A stretch of DNA of 64,000 bases. It comes from Archilochus colubris (lineage: Eukaryota > Chordata > Aves > Apodiformes > Trochilidae). Positions 10,817 through 24,476 of this stretch are shown here, in pieces. The stretch is from positions 151,732,552 to 151,796,551 of the forward strand of contig CM041083.1 in the NCBI GenBank assembly GCA_023079485.1, in the 5' to 3' direction. The position numbers and the translations under genes were made by a program. A model generated the notes under the pieces. The model made no database searches, had not been told where the DNA came from, and saw only the letters and a list, made by a program, of their open reading frames with translations. Positions within the stretch are counted from its first letter, which is position 1. Each line of letters starts with the position of its first letter.

Positions 10817-13800
10817 GATTTTCTCTGAAGATGCTACTGGGTTTATGTGACATTGCAGAAGGGTTGGCAATGCCCAGGGATTGGTTGCAACTCAACCAGC
10901 TCTTTGAATTTTAGCAGTTCACTGAGCAGAAGATTGTGATTGTTTCATAACATCTTCACTTCTAGGCAACATCTTCAAGAACATTTCTGCAACGCTGGAT
11001 ACAGCTTTGATTGTACAGCTACAATCAAAAACAATGATCCATAATGTTTCATTTTTAATTTATTAGCTAACCTTGAATATAATAAGCCATTTACTAGTTT
11101 GGGACTTCTCTCAGACAGCTATATTCAAAATTTCAGAATCCATAATAAATATTTTTGTACCTATATTTATGAAGGTAATCACAAAAAACTTTGTGAGTTG
11201 TTAATACATTGAGAAAACATTTTTTAATGAGAAGTAGAAATTAGTAATAATAGTAAACTAAAAAATCTGAAAGATAGGGTGTCTAGTAGCTTTTAATTAA
11301 AGATTGTTTGTGGAGCTGCACATGTGAAAAACATATTTTGTAATGAAATGATGAGTGTTGTGGGAAATAGGAGGTGGTGGTCTGACTATTTTAATTATAA
11401 ACTGATGTATCTTTTCCAGATTATAGACACTGTCATCATAGCTGAATAGAGGCATAGTGAATAGTTTTGAATAGCAAAATATTTTCTATAAAAGACCTTA
11501 CAAAAGTCATTGACAAAGCAGGGTGGACAGGAAATAAATATTAATCCATGATAATAATAAACAGTTGTATTTTAACAACTTATCCTAATGACAAATCTAT
11601 ACTTCGCTGGATAATTTAACGGTACAGTAGTAATATAAAGCATACTCAAAAAAAAAAAACAAGCCCACAAACAAAAAAACCCAAACAACTAAGTGGCAAG
11701 TAATAATGCGTGCTATAATTTTCAGGAGTTAAACTAAGGGTACAAGTAATTTGCCTCATATCACACACAACATGTAGGAAGTATTCATACAATATTTTAA
11801 GTCATGTAGTAAAATGTTGTCTTTCTATGTTAAACAAGTCAGATGAATCGTTCTCTAAATTTCCTAAAATACTGGTTTCTTTAAATTATCTAGAATATCT
11901 ATTCTGTATTGCAAGCAGCAGCTCAGATGATTAAACTACAATCAATTTGCTCAGGTAGGGTGTCCTATTTAGTCAAAGTTTCCCATTTTATTTTGTTTAA
12001 AGCTAGCTGTGCAACCAGATATTCCCTAAGGAGATCTTGAAATCAAACATGTGTCCTTGGCATAATTCCAGTACTTTCCAAAACCCTGCTTGAAATTGGT
12101 TGTCTGGGTTATAGTTGTATAAAGGAACTGAAAGTTATGCTGTTGAGTTTTTTTCCAAGCATATTCCAAAAGCAGAACTTCCTTACTCAAAATATACTGT
12201 ATCAAGGCAATTTTGGGTGACATCTATATTAAATAAAAAAGAAGTTAGATATTGCATACAATGTGGTTCAGTATAAGCCACAAAATATTGCTGACTTTCA
12301 GAGATGCATACATTTATATATCATCATTTATTAAATATGTGATAAAATCTCTGTCATAGACATTTCATTATTTATATAGTCACAGTTTAAAATAATTTTT
12401 AAGATGCAGCAGAGATATTGTGGATCCTGTTTTTTTTTGCTTTTGGGGTTTTTTTAACTAATGTTTTTAAATTGTCTTCTAAAACTCACAGTTTTGTAAA
12501 AATTGTAAAAATAAGCTTCACATCCCAGATTACCAACAGCTCATGTTCATATGATCTTCATATTCTACAAACTGTATCTTTCTTGTTTTTATCAGTGAGG
12601 AAAGAAAAGAAAGAGGGCAACTGCTGCCATGCAGCAGTTTTTGGTTTTATTTTTGGGGTTTTTTTATTTGTTTGGTTGCTTGTTTTTTTTGTTTTTTCCC
12701 AAAGTATTAGTTGGAAAACTTCCAACAAAAAATGAGGACAACATTTTTCACCATGTAAAGAGAAAATTATATTTTTTTCCCACATGCACACAAGTGGATG
12801 CATCCAGTTTGACTTACATATATATGGGGAGCAAAGGGCACCAGTAAACAAAATTCTCTTAAGTGCCACAATTCTATTTTCTTACTGGCTCCAGGAGCTC
12901 CAGGTTCAAAATGGATCTGAACTATAAATGAAAAAAGAATGAATCAATGAATTATATCTTCTGTAGAAATAACATCTTTATAGAAAATGATAAAGGCGGA
13001 GATGTTGAAATTCAGTAGACTCTCTGAATCTTCTGTTACAGCAATGTAGAGTATATATATAGTAGATATATATTTCAAGAGCAGTCTTGAAACTTAACTA
13101 ACTTGTTTTAATTAAAGATATTGACACTGTTCTCAAAATACTATTTCCCCAACCAAATTAAGATTTAAGAATTCTTGTCATTGAAATAATTGTGTTTTTG
13201 CTGTAGTAAACAATTACATATTGCTGGTTTGCTGTTGAAAAGATTATACCTTTTATCTTGGATTCACTTGCATTTCAGTGAAACATGAACTCTGTTTATC
13301 ATATGAAGTTTCTAAAGCCCATCTTTGTGGAAGGTAGGTTGTACCTAAACATATTTCTTCATATTTCTGAGCAAAATTCTGACTCATAGTGAAGTAAATG
13401 GCAATACTGACTTTGTTAGAGCTGCAATTTAACTCCTCAAATGTATCTCCTCTTAACATCAAGAATCTTGCAAGATTCTTGAACCTTTTCCTCAGACTTT
13501 TACTTATTTATTGCTTGTTGTCCTTGCCCTTTGGGTAGAAAGAAGGTAATGAATCTGCAAAATCATTCTGTTTCCATTAATGACTAGAACACAGAGGCAC
13601 CTGGTAATGCTGCTGCTTGTCTGTATCACATGTAACTTTCAATTTCCTACTCTCAATAATGAACAGCCCTTACCTAGTGCTTGAGTTGAACTCTTTTCTT
13701 TGGTTTTATACCTATATTTCTCAGAGACTTTGGGGAAAGAACTGACTCTTTCCTTATTAAAAATAGGTGGAAGAGTATTCTCTTTTTTCAAGTCATCTCT

Positions 13801-14219
13801 TTGAAAATTTTTCACCTCAGCAGCTATGGACATATGACATTGTAGATGTTTCTGTGGAAGTGCCCTGCACAGCACACAGGCAGACACAGGTATTGCTAGT
13901 GTTCAATTCGTTCTTCAGTAGATGTCTAAGCTGGGTCTCAACAGTTAATGCGTCTGTACCAGGCTGAACGAGGTAAAGATGAGAAATTATTGTATACACC
14001 AAATACACTCAGTCCTGCTACTTTAGAGCTTCTCTAGCAGTCACTTGCAGATCCATAGCTCACTCTGAAGCAAAGTATACTTGTATAAGTATATACTGGC
14101 ATGATAAGATTACCTATCAGATATGTAATAGGTAGGCACATGGCAGAGCTCAGCCAGAGCTCAGTCCTTTTTTGTATCATCACTTTTCCCCTTTCTTCCT
14201 TCGGCCTTCCTTTTCACTT
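10817..14219. other. Intronic sequence, no gene recognised
   Basis: AT-rich sequence with T/G-rich low-complexity patches at about 12428-12450 and 12640-12700 and a short ATATAT tract near 13052-13072. No exon or transposon was recognised. Confidence 0.5.
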
Positions 14220-14571
14220 TCAGCCTTCTTCACCTGTTCCTGTTTTCTTCAGCATCCTGTGAGGATTCTGTCCATTCATCTGCCTGTGGTCCTGATCCGT
14301 GCCAGCCCATATCTGTGTGTTCCTGCCTCCAGCTCCTGACGGCTGCTCACTCCAGGAATCCAGCCTGGATCCAGGGCTGCCCTGCAGCCTTGGTTGTGAT
14401 GTGAGAGTTACTGGGGGAAGGAACGTGGTATCGTTTTTTCTGTATATTTGTATATATTTAATAATTTATCCTTTTTTTATCATTTCTTTTTCATTAAAGC
14501 TATCAGGGAGGGGGATTAATAGAGAGCATCTGTCATTCAGTTAATTGCTGCCCCAGTGTTACACTATGGCA
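14220..14571 (+). mobile_element. ERV LTR, probably solo, 5' boundary unresolved
   Basis: The right end aligns with the R-U5 segment at 1008-1168: CATTAAAG (signal ATTAAA at 14493-14498), then GGGATTAATAGAGAGCAT, then CCCCAGTGTTACACTATGGCA. Upstream are GTGAGAGTTACTGGGGGAAGGAA and a TATA-rich stretch (about 14443-14460), a layout I recall from avian ERVK-like LTRs. No primer-binding site follows 14571, so it is a solo or truncated LTR. I could not find a matching target duplication. Antisense to GPC5. Confidence 0.7.
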
Positions 14572-15447
14572 AGGTCATATCTGACAATTTGCTCTATGTA
14601 TCTGATAACTTGGGAAAGTCTATGAGTGACAGAGGAGGATGGACTCTTACCACTGAAAAGGAAATAATCTGTGTTCCTTTGTCACCAGACACATGTTGGA
14701 TGCCTGGCTCTGATATTCAGATATTGTGAAGCTTAATTGACAACAAGTTCTAACATGAGAGATTGTTTAAGGAATACATGTTGAATGGTATAGGTATTAA
14801 ACTTCAAGCTCCAAAGAACATGAACCACTTCAGCCTCTTTCATTACAGATGAGATTACTTCTGTTGTAAAGCAAAGAACAAATCTCTTTTTAATATCTTG
14901 CAGTCCATGACTTCTAGCTGCATTATTAATATTTGCCCTTTTTTTGTTAGAGCAAGTACTCCCAGTAAGTATTTGATCTGCTGTAATAAAATCCCTGTTA
15001 ACAAAAGCATGAAGTAATGAACAAACTGACTTAGATCTGAAAGAAGATGCTGGATAAAATATATGCTTGATGAGCTTCCTCCCATCATGTGCTCTACTAC
15101 ATTTTGCAATATCAATATACTAAGAATATATGAATAAAACTATTGCTCCCGTGTACTATTCTACTACAACAAATATGAAAATTTGATTTTTTTTTAAATA
15201 TTGTAAACCAGAGCTGTGACAGCTATAAAGATATGAATGAGTATATATATATTAATAGATATGTACTAAAAGTACAGCCAATTTTCACAGGATTGTTTCT
15301 AAATTCCACCCAATTATTGGTCATTTTCACGTTTTTTTGTCACTGCTACATTTCAATCCTAACATTTCCATAATTTTCAATATTTTCATACTAAGGATTT
15401 CCCCCCTCAAGAATAGTCTTCCAGTTCTAAATTCTGTAAGCATCAAA
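14572..15447. other. Intronic sequence, no gene recognised
   Basis: AT-rich unique sequence between an LTR and a CR1. No exon or transposon was recognised. Confidence 0.5.
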
Positions 15448-16165
15448 ATCACAGAATGACTTGGTTTGGAAGAGACCTTAAAGATCACCTAGTTTCAAAC
15501 CCCTGCATGAGCAGGGACTCCTCCCACCAGACCAGGCTGCACAATGCCCCATCCAACCTGGCCTTGAACACCTCCAGGGAGAGGAAGACACAACTTCCCT
15601 GGGTATCATGACATCCCTGTGGTCTCTTCACACTCACAGAAAATTATTTCTTCCTAATGTCTAACCTCAATCTACTCCCTTTCAGTTTAAGACCATTCCC
15701 CAGTTCCCTCATCCTCTCACTACATGCCCTCACAAAAAGTTCCTTTCTGGCTTTTACGTAGGCACCCTTCAGGTACTGGAAGGTTGCTATAAGGTCTCCC
15801 CAGAGCAGGCAGAACAACCTCAGTTTATCTCAGCATGTCCTCTTATGAGAGGTGCTCCAGACCTCTGATCATATTCATGTCTCTCCTCTGGACACATTAA
15901 AGGAGCTCTATATCCTTCTTTTATTGGGGACTCCAGAACTGGACACAGCACTCCAGGTGGGGTCTCAAGAGAGCAGAGGGGGAGAATCACCTCCTTTGAC
16001 CTCCTAAACACATTTCTTTTGACACAGCCCAGCATACAGTTGGATTTCTGAGCTGAAGTGCACCTTGCCAGCTCACCTTTTGCTTTTCATCAACCAACAT
16101 CCCCCACAAGTGTTTCTCCTCAGATCTGCTCTCAATCCACTCTCCACCCAGCCTGTGTCTGTACT
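15448..16165 (-). mobile_element. CR1 LINE, 3' part, minus strand
   Basis: In plus orientation the repeat starts at the CR1 3' end (ATCACAGAATGACTTGGTTTGG, then AGAGACCTTAAAGATCACC). It continues through the reverse complement of the 3' UTR and the C-terminal part of ORF2 to about 16165. Landmarks include CCATCCAACCTGGCCTTGAA and CTTCCTAATGTCTAACC. The reading frame is broken in many places. Only one degenerate tail octamer remains, so the copy is old. It is in the same orientation as GPC5. Confidence 0.9.
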
Positions 16166-19100
16166 AAACAGGCTTCTTGATTCAGACGCTCTCTTCACTC
16201 TCACCTCAGGTCACCTCGGGTCACTTCTACTTACCTGACCAGCTGCCCTACCCAGGCAGTGAGATATTGCAAAAGCTGACTATGTGTACATTGTTATATA
16301 CACACCTTACTGTGTATATTGTTACACATAGTACATGAACATGGTCCATTTTCTATTTTGGGGGCCAAACATACAGCTTAAGTGGGACATATTGACACAA
16401 AATTAGATCCTGTCTGTCCTGTTTACCCTTTTTTTTTATCATATAATTAGAACTTTCTGTACACTTCTTTTCTCCTGACTGTTGATTTGGTGGGTTTTTT
16501 TGGTTAAAATGGGCAAAAATTATTACTGATGCCTAACGGCACAATTTTTTATTACATGAAAATGAGGCTCAATTGCTTGTTTCCCAGCTTCTTTTAGCAT
16601 ATAGGTCCCTCTTTGAAGATGTACCAAGATTTTTCCCAACAGATACGTCAGCTGCAAAATAAAATATCTGTCCTGCAGAAGAGGAAAGGACAACTCTTGA
16701 AAACACGTAGAAAGACTGTCAGCTTTCTGGACGATTTTCATCTTCTGGAGAAGTAGATGGCTCTAAAATGAGCTCAGACTCTTCCTGTAATTTGTTAGCT
16801 TACTGTTCCTGTAATTTGTTAACTTACTGTTTCATTCACGCAAAATACAATTTGGTCAACTTAATCACTTAAAAGAAAACACATTCTCTTTGGGTCTCCC
16901 CACTCAAAAAAATCAATAATGCATTTTCAGATAAAATAAAGAAAATTTAGTGCAATATATGAATACCTGGAATCTAAAAAACATTCCATTACTGATGAGA
17001 GGTCTACCCTAATTTCATAGAGATCGCATAAACTGCTGAGCTTCTACACTCCAAATGATGAGAATACCCCAAACTTCATACGGCATTGGTAACACACCAA
17101 AAATATTGAGCTGTCACTTCTATGCCTGATGTCAAGTCACAATTTTTTTATGCCCAACTGCTTATGCTGGCCTCTGTGTCACTTAATCACAACATATCTC
17201 ATAGCTATATATATTTTAGTACTTCTGTAAATCTCTTGGAAGTACCATGGTTACTGTTTTTTTGTATATTTTCAAGAGGAGACATTAATGATGGTGGACT
17301 TTTATTAAGGTATATAAAGCACATAATAGACCTTTATATACAGATTGGAATCCTGATATTTCAGTGGCCTGCTGCTCGGTGCCTAAAATAGCCTGTGGTA
17401 TCTGGTACAGAAGTAAAGTCAGCCTGTAGAATTGGAACTAGAAATGTCATCAAATCACAGGTGGATGGAAGTATGTGCCAAGATATTTGCCACATTTAAT
17501 CTCATCAGCTTCTATTTCTTTTCTAGCTTTTGATTATTTAGCTTCTATTTTCCAATATTCAAGTGCTAATATACCTCACTAATTTAAATGAAATGTGCAA
17601 CAAGATGTAGGATGATGGACAGTAAATTCTTCTAATTTCAACTTGCACAGTGCATCTGTTTTATTAAGAGGTGAGCAGTTATTAGAAGATACAAGCTCAT
17701 CATTTATACAAGAACATATAAATGTATCTGAATCATAGAGGAAGGGATAAAGTTTCCATTTCCACATTTTCGATATAGGTAATACTTTATCACATTTTAT
17801 AAATCTAAGCTGTTCCATGTTTTATTTCAGCTGTTTACAAATTACTAGAATTATTTTTTATCTATATATGAACCTCATAGCAAGTTTTGTTAGCTTAAGA
17901 AAATAAGGGTTGCCATATGCCTTCATAAACAGAACTAGTCACACTTTTATTTGCTATTATTAGTTTGCTCCATCAACACAGAGTAGATTATTTTTGAAAG
18001 TTTAATACTGGCAAAGAATCCCCAGAGAAGAATAGATAATTTCAAAAATTAAGCCGACTTTATGAGGTGCTATTCTTCAAATAAAGATTATACTGGTCCA
18101 GTTGAGACTACAGTTTGAGGAAAAAAAAATATCTTTTTAATGTTGGTTGGTGGGGTTTTTTGGAACCTTTGTTTCTTTGTTTTTGTTGTTTTTTCTTTTT
18201 TATTGTTTAGTTTTGGTTTTGTTTGTTTTGGGGTTTTTGGGGGGGTTTATAGTATGACCAGAAAAAGATGGATATATTATAGTAATAAGCATATTGAAAA
18301 GTATACTGATAAGCATCAAATTATACTGAACCATCTTCCCTTTACCTGTTTTGGTATTTTCTTTCTGTTGCTGTATAGTTTTATTTGCAATATGCTAAAT
18401 AGTGAACTCAAGTTCTCTGTATTCTGGAAGTTACAGAAAGTTGTTCAATATAGTATCAAGACAGTTAAAAGTATATGCATTTCAAATAGATATTTCTAAC
18501 AACAAGATTAGATTTGCAATGATCTTGCCTGCATATAACAATCTATTCAGAATGCAGCAATTCATAAAACGAAATGCAGTTTCAGTGGTATTTGGATTGA
18601 TAAATATTCTAATCTCTTTCTCTCAGGTAAATAGTGATAAATACAAACTCTCAATGCCATTTAGTGTTCTGAATTGCTAATTTCAATTTCTTCTCCAGTA
18701 AATAGTATAACATTTTATTAGTTTGCTTCTTTGCACAGCATAATTTTAATAACAGCAAAGTAATTCAAACTTGAAATGTGGAAGATATGATATGCTGTAT
18801 TATCATTCCTCATAATACCTTATTGTTTACATAAATTTCAAAGATGTTTAAAACATCACTGAAAAATTACACTTTTTGGTATTTTTAAGTAATCATAAAA
18901 TTAGAGTACAGAAATGAGAATGTTTAAAGCTCAGTGATAATAATATGTGTTATGCTGACTGCATGGGTATGAAAGTACCATGAAAAATCACAAGTAATAC
19001 AGTTTTAAACATTCTTGATACATGTGAATTGAATTGAAGCAATACAATTTAACAGACTATTCAGGAAAACATCCTTGCTGAAGAGGAATAGTCACATTAC

Positions 19101-22100
19101 ACCATTATCAGAGAATAAACTAAGCACCAGGCACCGAGAATTTTAGTGTTGCCAGTAAATGAAAAGATAAGAATTAGTGAACCAAATCTTCAACAATTAA
19201 GATGAAATAATTTAAAAATTAATGATGAAAACTAATGTAATAAACTTGAAATGTAGTGGAAAATAGCTTTTTCTAGCCAGACATTTTATAATTTAGCATT
19301 TTGTGAACATTTAACAGAAGAGTGTTTAGGGAGTTTAAAGCTATGTAACACTAGACAAAATGTAGATCTTACTTTAACAAGACAATTTACCATTTTTTTT
19401 ATTTCTGAAACAAAGTTTTAGGCATTGTGCTATATGAGGAGCTGCTGGAAATACAAATAATCCAAAATTTGTGTGCAAAAAAAAAAAAAATAGTATTTTT
19501 ACTGATTGTCTAGAAGCGATATCAAGAACAATGAAATATATAATAACTGAGTGCTCATAAGAAACACTTTGATATTGGAACATTTTAACTTCAAAAATCT
19601 AGGTGTTAAAAACTCTTTAGATACGTCATAGGTGCTCCAAAAACATAGGTTTACATTCAGAGCTCTTTAAATAGTTGTCCCTTACTCTTATATGCTTACT
19701 TGGGTGAAATGCCCTGTGTTCCCCTATTAAAGCTATTTGTGTGACCTCTCAGAAAAAAATGTGTTTTTACAACGGTTACATTTCAGCCAGGTCTGTTTCC
19801 CAGTTAAGTTTTCTTTCTTTGCACAGCTCACAAATGGTAGCACAGAACTGCTGTATGGGCAAGAAAAGATAGCTGCGGTGAGTGGGACAGGGATTCACAG
19901 AATGAGAGAGAGCCCCACAAAAAAGTTAAAGAACCATAGCAGAATCACCTGAAAGCCCTATCAGTATTACAAGAAATGAGTGTTTTTAATTTAGTTAGAT
20001 ACATGTAGGCATGTGGTGTCAGCTTTCCTACCTTTCCTAAAGTATATATGTAATGTAGGTAAATATAGTAAAAGTCAATAAATAAATAATAATTTTAAAA
20101 GCCTCACTATCTGTATGAACTTAGAATTTTATTTCTAATAAGCCTCCATTAAAAGGGATGTTTTCAGGTACATCTAACAGCAGGAATAAGAACGGAATAT
20201 ATTTCTTTTTATCTCATTTAATACCATAAAAGTGGCTGTCCTTTTTTTTTTTTCTTTTTTGTTTTTCAGCATGATGATGGAGATAATTTTGCTGTTTTGG
20301 TTTTTTTTTCTAGAAAGAAGCAAAAGAGGACACAGTAACATCTTCCTCAGTCTGCTGTGTTTTGTACAAAGATCCTGTTACAGAGATGGCTTTTCCTCCA
20401 TGTTGCTATGAGTCTCTATTAAGACTTAAGCAGAGAAATCACTGTCTTTTTTTACCTGGTCCCCGTACTAATAGAAAAAGATCCCTGTATACCAAGCAAC
20501 ACAAAATATGTCATTGTTTATGGATTCAGTTTGCATTTCAAATTAAACAACATTAGTCATGTCTAATAAAGTATAAACTGAGAGGGAGGGTAGTTAAGTT
20601 TTAAAAGGAACACCATACTCGTTCCAAATATCATGGATCCCACTCAGTTTGCATCTGGACTTTGGGAAGCTGGAATTCTTCTATATCTTCAGTCATAAAA
20701 AACCATAAGACATAACATAAGACAAAACAAAAAAAACACCCTACTAGGGCAGACTGAAACTTTCTTCTGACCATCTAGCTTCTAGGATAATCCTTTGGTT
20801 CAGAAACTCAAATGGCAGTTGTCATATTACTGTTATATATGTGAAAAGTAATGTAATGTGGAGGGCAATGGGAACTTTAAATTACACACAGGAAACGTTT
20901 CCTTTTTTGCCCTGAAAGAACAAATGTTAAGGAATTGCCCTGATCTACACCATTGAATATATGCAGCTCAGGGTAGTAAGTTTCTACCTTATGAACATTT
21001 CCACAATTTCCCATCACATTCAAGCTCATTCAAGCACAAAGGATAAAAATTAAGATTCAACTCTATTACTTCTTAATTTCCAGGTGCTTGCCTTTTAAAA
21101 TCTAAATTAAGTTCTTTTCTTTTTTTTTTTTTTTTTTTTTTAATACAATATATGATAAAGGAAGTAACTGCATCAGAAAGGAGTTAATAACTACATCACT
21201 GCAACTTGCTTGCTCCTGGGTACTCTTCACGTGTGAAAGTGGAAGTAGTTTAATTTAATATATTTTTAATTTCAGCGGTAGGGACAGCTTGACATATTAC
21301 TGAAAAAAGCCCACTATTAATGAGAAATATAATTGATAAATTATCAGAGAACATTCAAAAATCTTTAAATTTGAATTATATAATGCTTCCTTTTAAACTT
21401 ATCTTCTATTTCTCATACTTAACAGATTATATATTTTTAGCTTCTCTTGATAACAGTTAGAAAGTCCCTTTCACTTAAAATGAAAACTGATTTTCTCATG
21501 TATCCTCAGCAGGGAAAAGCAGAAAATTCCCGAAGTCCATGAGACAGCATGGACAACAGCAACAATGACTGGCCTCTTCCAGTCGTAGACTAGCAAGATA
21601 TATAGACACATTTTAGGCAATTAGCTGGTTCTCTGAGAGAAAATGCAATAATCATACGACCTCTTGATGGGTGTTGTTCCAGCACAACTGAACCATTAAG
21701 TAAAATGAAGTCTTCAGCAGACTTAACAAGTTCAGCGTGTCGACCTCAGTTTGCTCCCTCAATGATCTGCATGCACAACAGGCACTCACATTACAGAGGA
21801 AAAAAATACAACAGGTAGTACTAAACTGGACCCCATCTTGCCATGGAGATGTGAAGAAGAAAACCTCCTATCCTCACCAAATAAGAAAGTAGCAAGGTCT
21901 GGCTAAGTATTAGTTTCAATAAATCTGAAACTACTATTCCTGTAGTAGTCACGAGTAGGTCACAAGGGGAGTCCTTGCTTTTATGTTATCACCCATGTGC
22001 AAACTAATTCATAATGTACAAAATAGAACTAATTAAAAACTAGAAATGGTGTTAGAAAGCAGAAATTATGCAATGAGGTTTCTCAAGGAATATAATAAAT

Positions 22101-24091
22101 GGATCTAGAAAGTCCTGAACAATTGTCTTCATTTCAAAGGTAATCTGACTACAAAAAAAGAGAACTGCCTCTACTACAATAGGAATAGGACTCTATACCT
22201 AACTACCAAACATGCCTTTTTTTCTAGCACCAAAAATTTAAAACATGGAAGACTGTTACTTTCCTACCTCCTCAAAAGAAAGAAGGTTGGTTGTTGGTTT
22301 TTTTTGTTGGTTGGTTGGTTTTTTAACTCTTGATGAGAAGGAAACAGGAGAAATGCAAATATAATTTTGTTATGGTTTTATCCTTCTCCTATCTCCTGCT
22401 TATTCCCCTAGATCAAAATACACTTCTACTGAAGTTGCACCATGCCCTGTGTGCAGAATTAGCTTTACTCCTACATACGTACAAAAGCACAAAACCAGGA
22501 AACTACTATGCTGAAGTTTACTGGTTAGACACCCAAGAGGTGCTAAGATTTTAAGGTTTCAAATGGGTCTGATCTGCATGAACTGAATAAATAGAATCTG
22601 CTTATAAATAACTCATGAGCTGCTCTATAATGTAGAGATTCTTCAGAGACATCTTTAAGAAACAAATTAGGGAATTTCATTGTCTCGGAAAGGCTTGAAA
22701 TGTTTCTTTTCCTTCAAACTTCCACACATAGAAAAAGTTAATCGGAGACAAAAAATATTTGGCAAAGCTATAAGCTGGTAAGTGAAATAATTTATTGCAG
22801 AAACTGCTACATAATTTTGATTACTTACAATTTGTCAGAGTGAAAACTATAGAGATTTGTAAATAATTGAGGTTAACTGTCTTCCTTCTCTTCCCTCAAC
22901 ATGATCTGAATTAGAAGTATACATTAGGAGCAACAAATTGTTCAGGAAGTTTAAAACAGCAATCATAATTTGTTTGTATAGGACAGATTTTTCATTTTTA
23001 ATAGCACATTACTCTGCAAACTATTAAAATTATTTCCATGGGATTATGGTGGATTAAGTGACTGTTCAGGGTAAAACTGGCAGAATTAGGTCCTAAAAGA
23101 TTTCTAGTGCTATGCTGTGATCTCTGAAGGGAAGGTGCAGGAATTACACTACTAAAATTATTAAAGCTAAACAGGATTAATAATTTCATGTATACTTTAA
23201 GAAACATTCCCACACTGGCATGGAGACAGACAAGATTTAGAACTACATATTTTTCTCATGTTTAAGTCATTTAATACTTTCAACTTGAACCTTGCCAAGG
23301 GTATTGCTCTTTAATTTTATTTTTAAATCCAAGAAAGTGCAATTACTTCCATTACTGGAATAAATTAAAATAATCAACTCATAGAATAAACTAATTTACA
23401 GGCAGTTTGGGTTTTGACTGTTATGATTTGGGTTTTCTGAGGCAGTTTTTGGGGTGCAGGGGAGATGGGAAAGCATATAACCACAGACAATCTGATGGGA
23501 AAAAGTAGAAACTGGAAAATTACACTGTGATTTATTTTATGAAAACATAACTCCTGATCATACACTGAGAACAAGACATCTGAGACATTGAACAAAGTAA
23601 ATTTGATTAATATATCACCTCAGTAGAGAAATACCAAATGAAATAACTTGACACCCCATCCACTGTAAATATTTTCCATGTTCAGTAACTTTCATTTCCT
23701 TTTATCTTATCTGCTTCTGCAGTACACAGTTTCTTACTGAAATATTACCACATTCAAAAAATGTTCAAAATGCTTTCTGCAAGATTCTTCTTAGGAAAAA
23801 AAGTAAGGCCTTGTCAATGTGTATTAAGAGCACTATAAGGATATTTGAAACTATAAATTACCAGATTGTAGTCCTGATTTCATTCAAATTTCTTATTATT
23901 CTAGTTAAAAGACAGAAAAAAAATATAGCTTGAAACCCAAGATATCTGCAAAGAGCAAGTCTATGAACTTAGGTGACCTTATCCTTCTCCTTGTTCTACT
24001 TTTCCTTTGTTACTGCTTTTGTTTAGCTTTATTTTGGGATTATTGCTGTCACTGCTTAAATTAGCCTATTACTTTTTTTGACTCTATTGTG
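16166..24091. other. Intronic sequence, no gene recognised
   Basis: Long AT-rich unique stretch. It holds an imperfect 52-bp inverted repeat at 16280-16331, a 24-bp tandem duplication at 16782-16829, T/G-rich low complexity at about 18129-18250, a 22-base T run at 21120-21141 and a GGTT-rich patch at about 22284-22323. No exon or transposon was recognised. Confidence 0.5.
16782..16829. repeat. 24-bp tandem duplication
   Basis: TTCCTGTAATTTGTTAGCTTACTG occurs twice head to tail (16782-16805 and 16806-16829), with one difference (AGCTTACTG versus AACTTACTG). A recent replication-slippage duplication is the simplest reading. Confidence 0.9.
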
Positions 24092-24126
24092 ATTTTTCCT
24101 CTGGTTACAGAGGACCTCTGTAACCA
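24092..24126. repeat. Palindrome with flanking direct repeat beside CR1
   Basis: TGGTTACAGAGG at 24102-24113, a single central A, then its perfect complement at 24115-24126 form 12-bp arms. The 18-bp word ATTTTTCCTCTGGTTACA occurs at 24092-24109 and again at 24127-24144, where the CR1 sequence begins. Confidence 0.85.
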
Positions 24127-24476
24127 ATTTTTCCTCTGGTTACATGGGACCTACAAGAAAGCTGGGGAGAGACTTCTTATACAAGGCCATGTAGTGGTAG
24201 GACAAAGGGGAATGGTATCAAGATGAAAGAGGGAAGATTTAGATTAGGTATTGGAAAGAAATTATTTAGTGTGAGGGTGGGGAGACACCGGGGAACAGGT
24301 TCCACTCCCTGGAAGTGTTCAAGGGCAGGTTGGATGGGGCTCTGGGCAACTTGATCTAGTGGAAGGTGTCCCTGTGCACATAAGGGGGGTTGAAACTAGA
24401 TGATCTTTGAGATTTCTTTCAACACAGAATTCTGTGATTTGAATGTGAGACACAGAATCTGTGATTTAAATGTGAG
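24127..24476 (+). mobile_element. CR1 LINE 3' end with duplicated tail
   Basis: It matches the end of CR1: GGGACCTACAAGAAAGCTGG, then the AGATTTAGATTAGGTATTGG segment, then CACTCCCTGGAAGTGTTCAAGG, then the 3' UTR with GATGATCTTTGAGATTTC. The tail is unusual. Instead of short octamers it has a 28-bp unit (24422-24449) repeated almost exactly as 27 bp (24450-24476), each starting ACACAGAA and ending AATGTGAG. ORF2 is broken. Confidence 0.85.

Noticed and set aside
14572..14577. AGGTCA after the LTR near 14571 as a target duplication
   Set aside because: No matching copy in front of a TG was found upstream, so the 5' boundary stays open.
21120..21141. 22-base T run, considered as the tail of a minus-strand retrocopy
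   Set aside because: The sequence next to it shows no polyadenylation signal or coding similarity.
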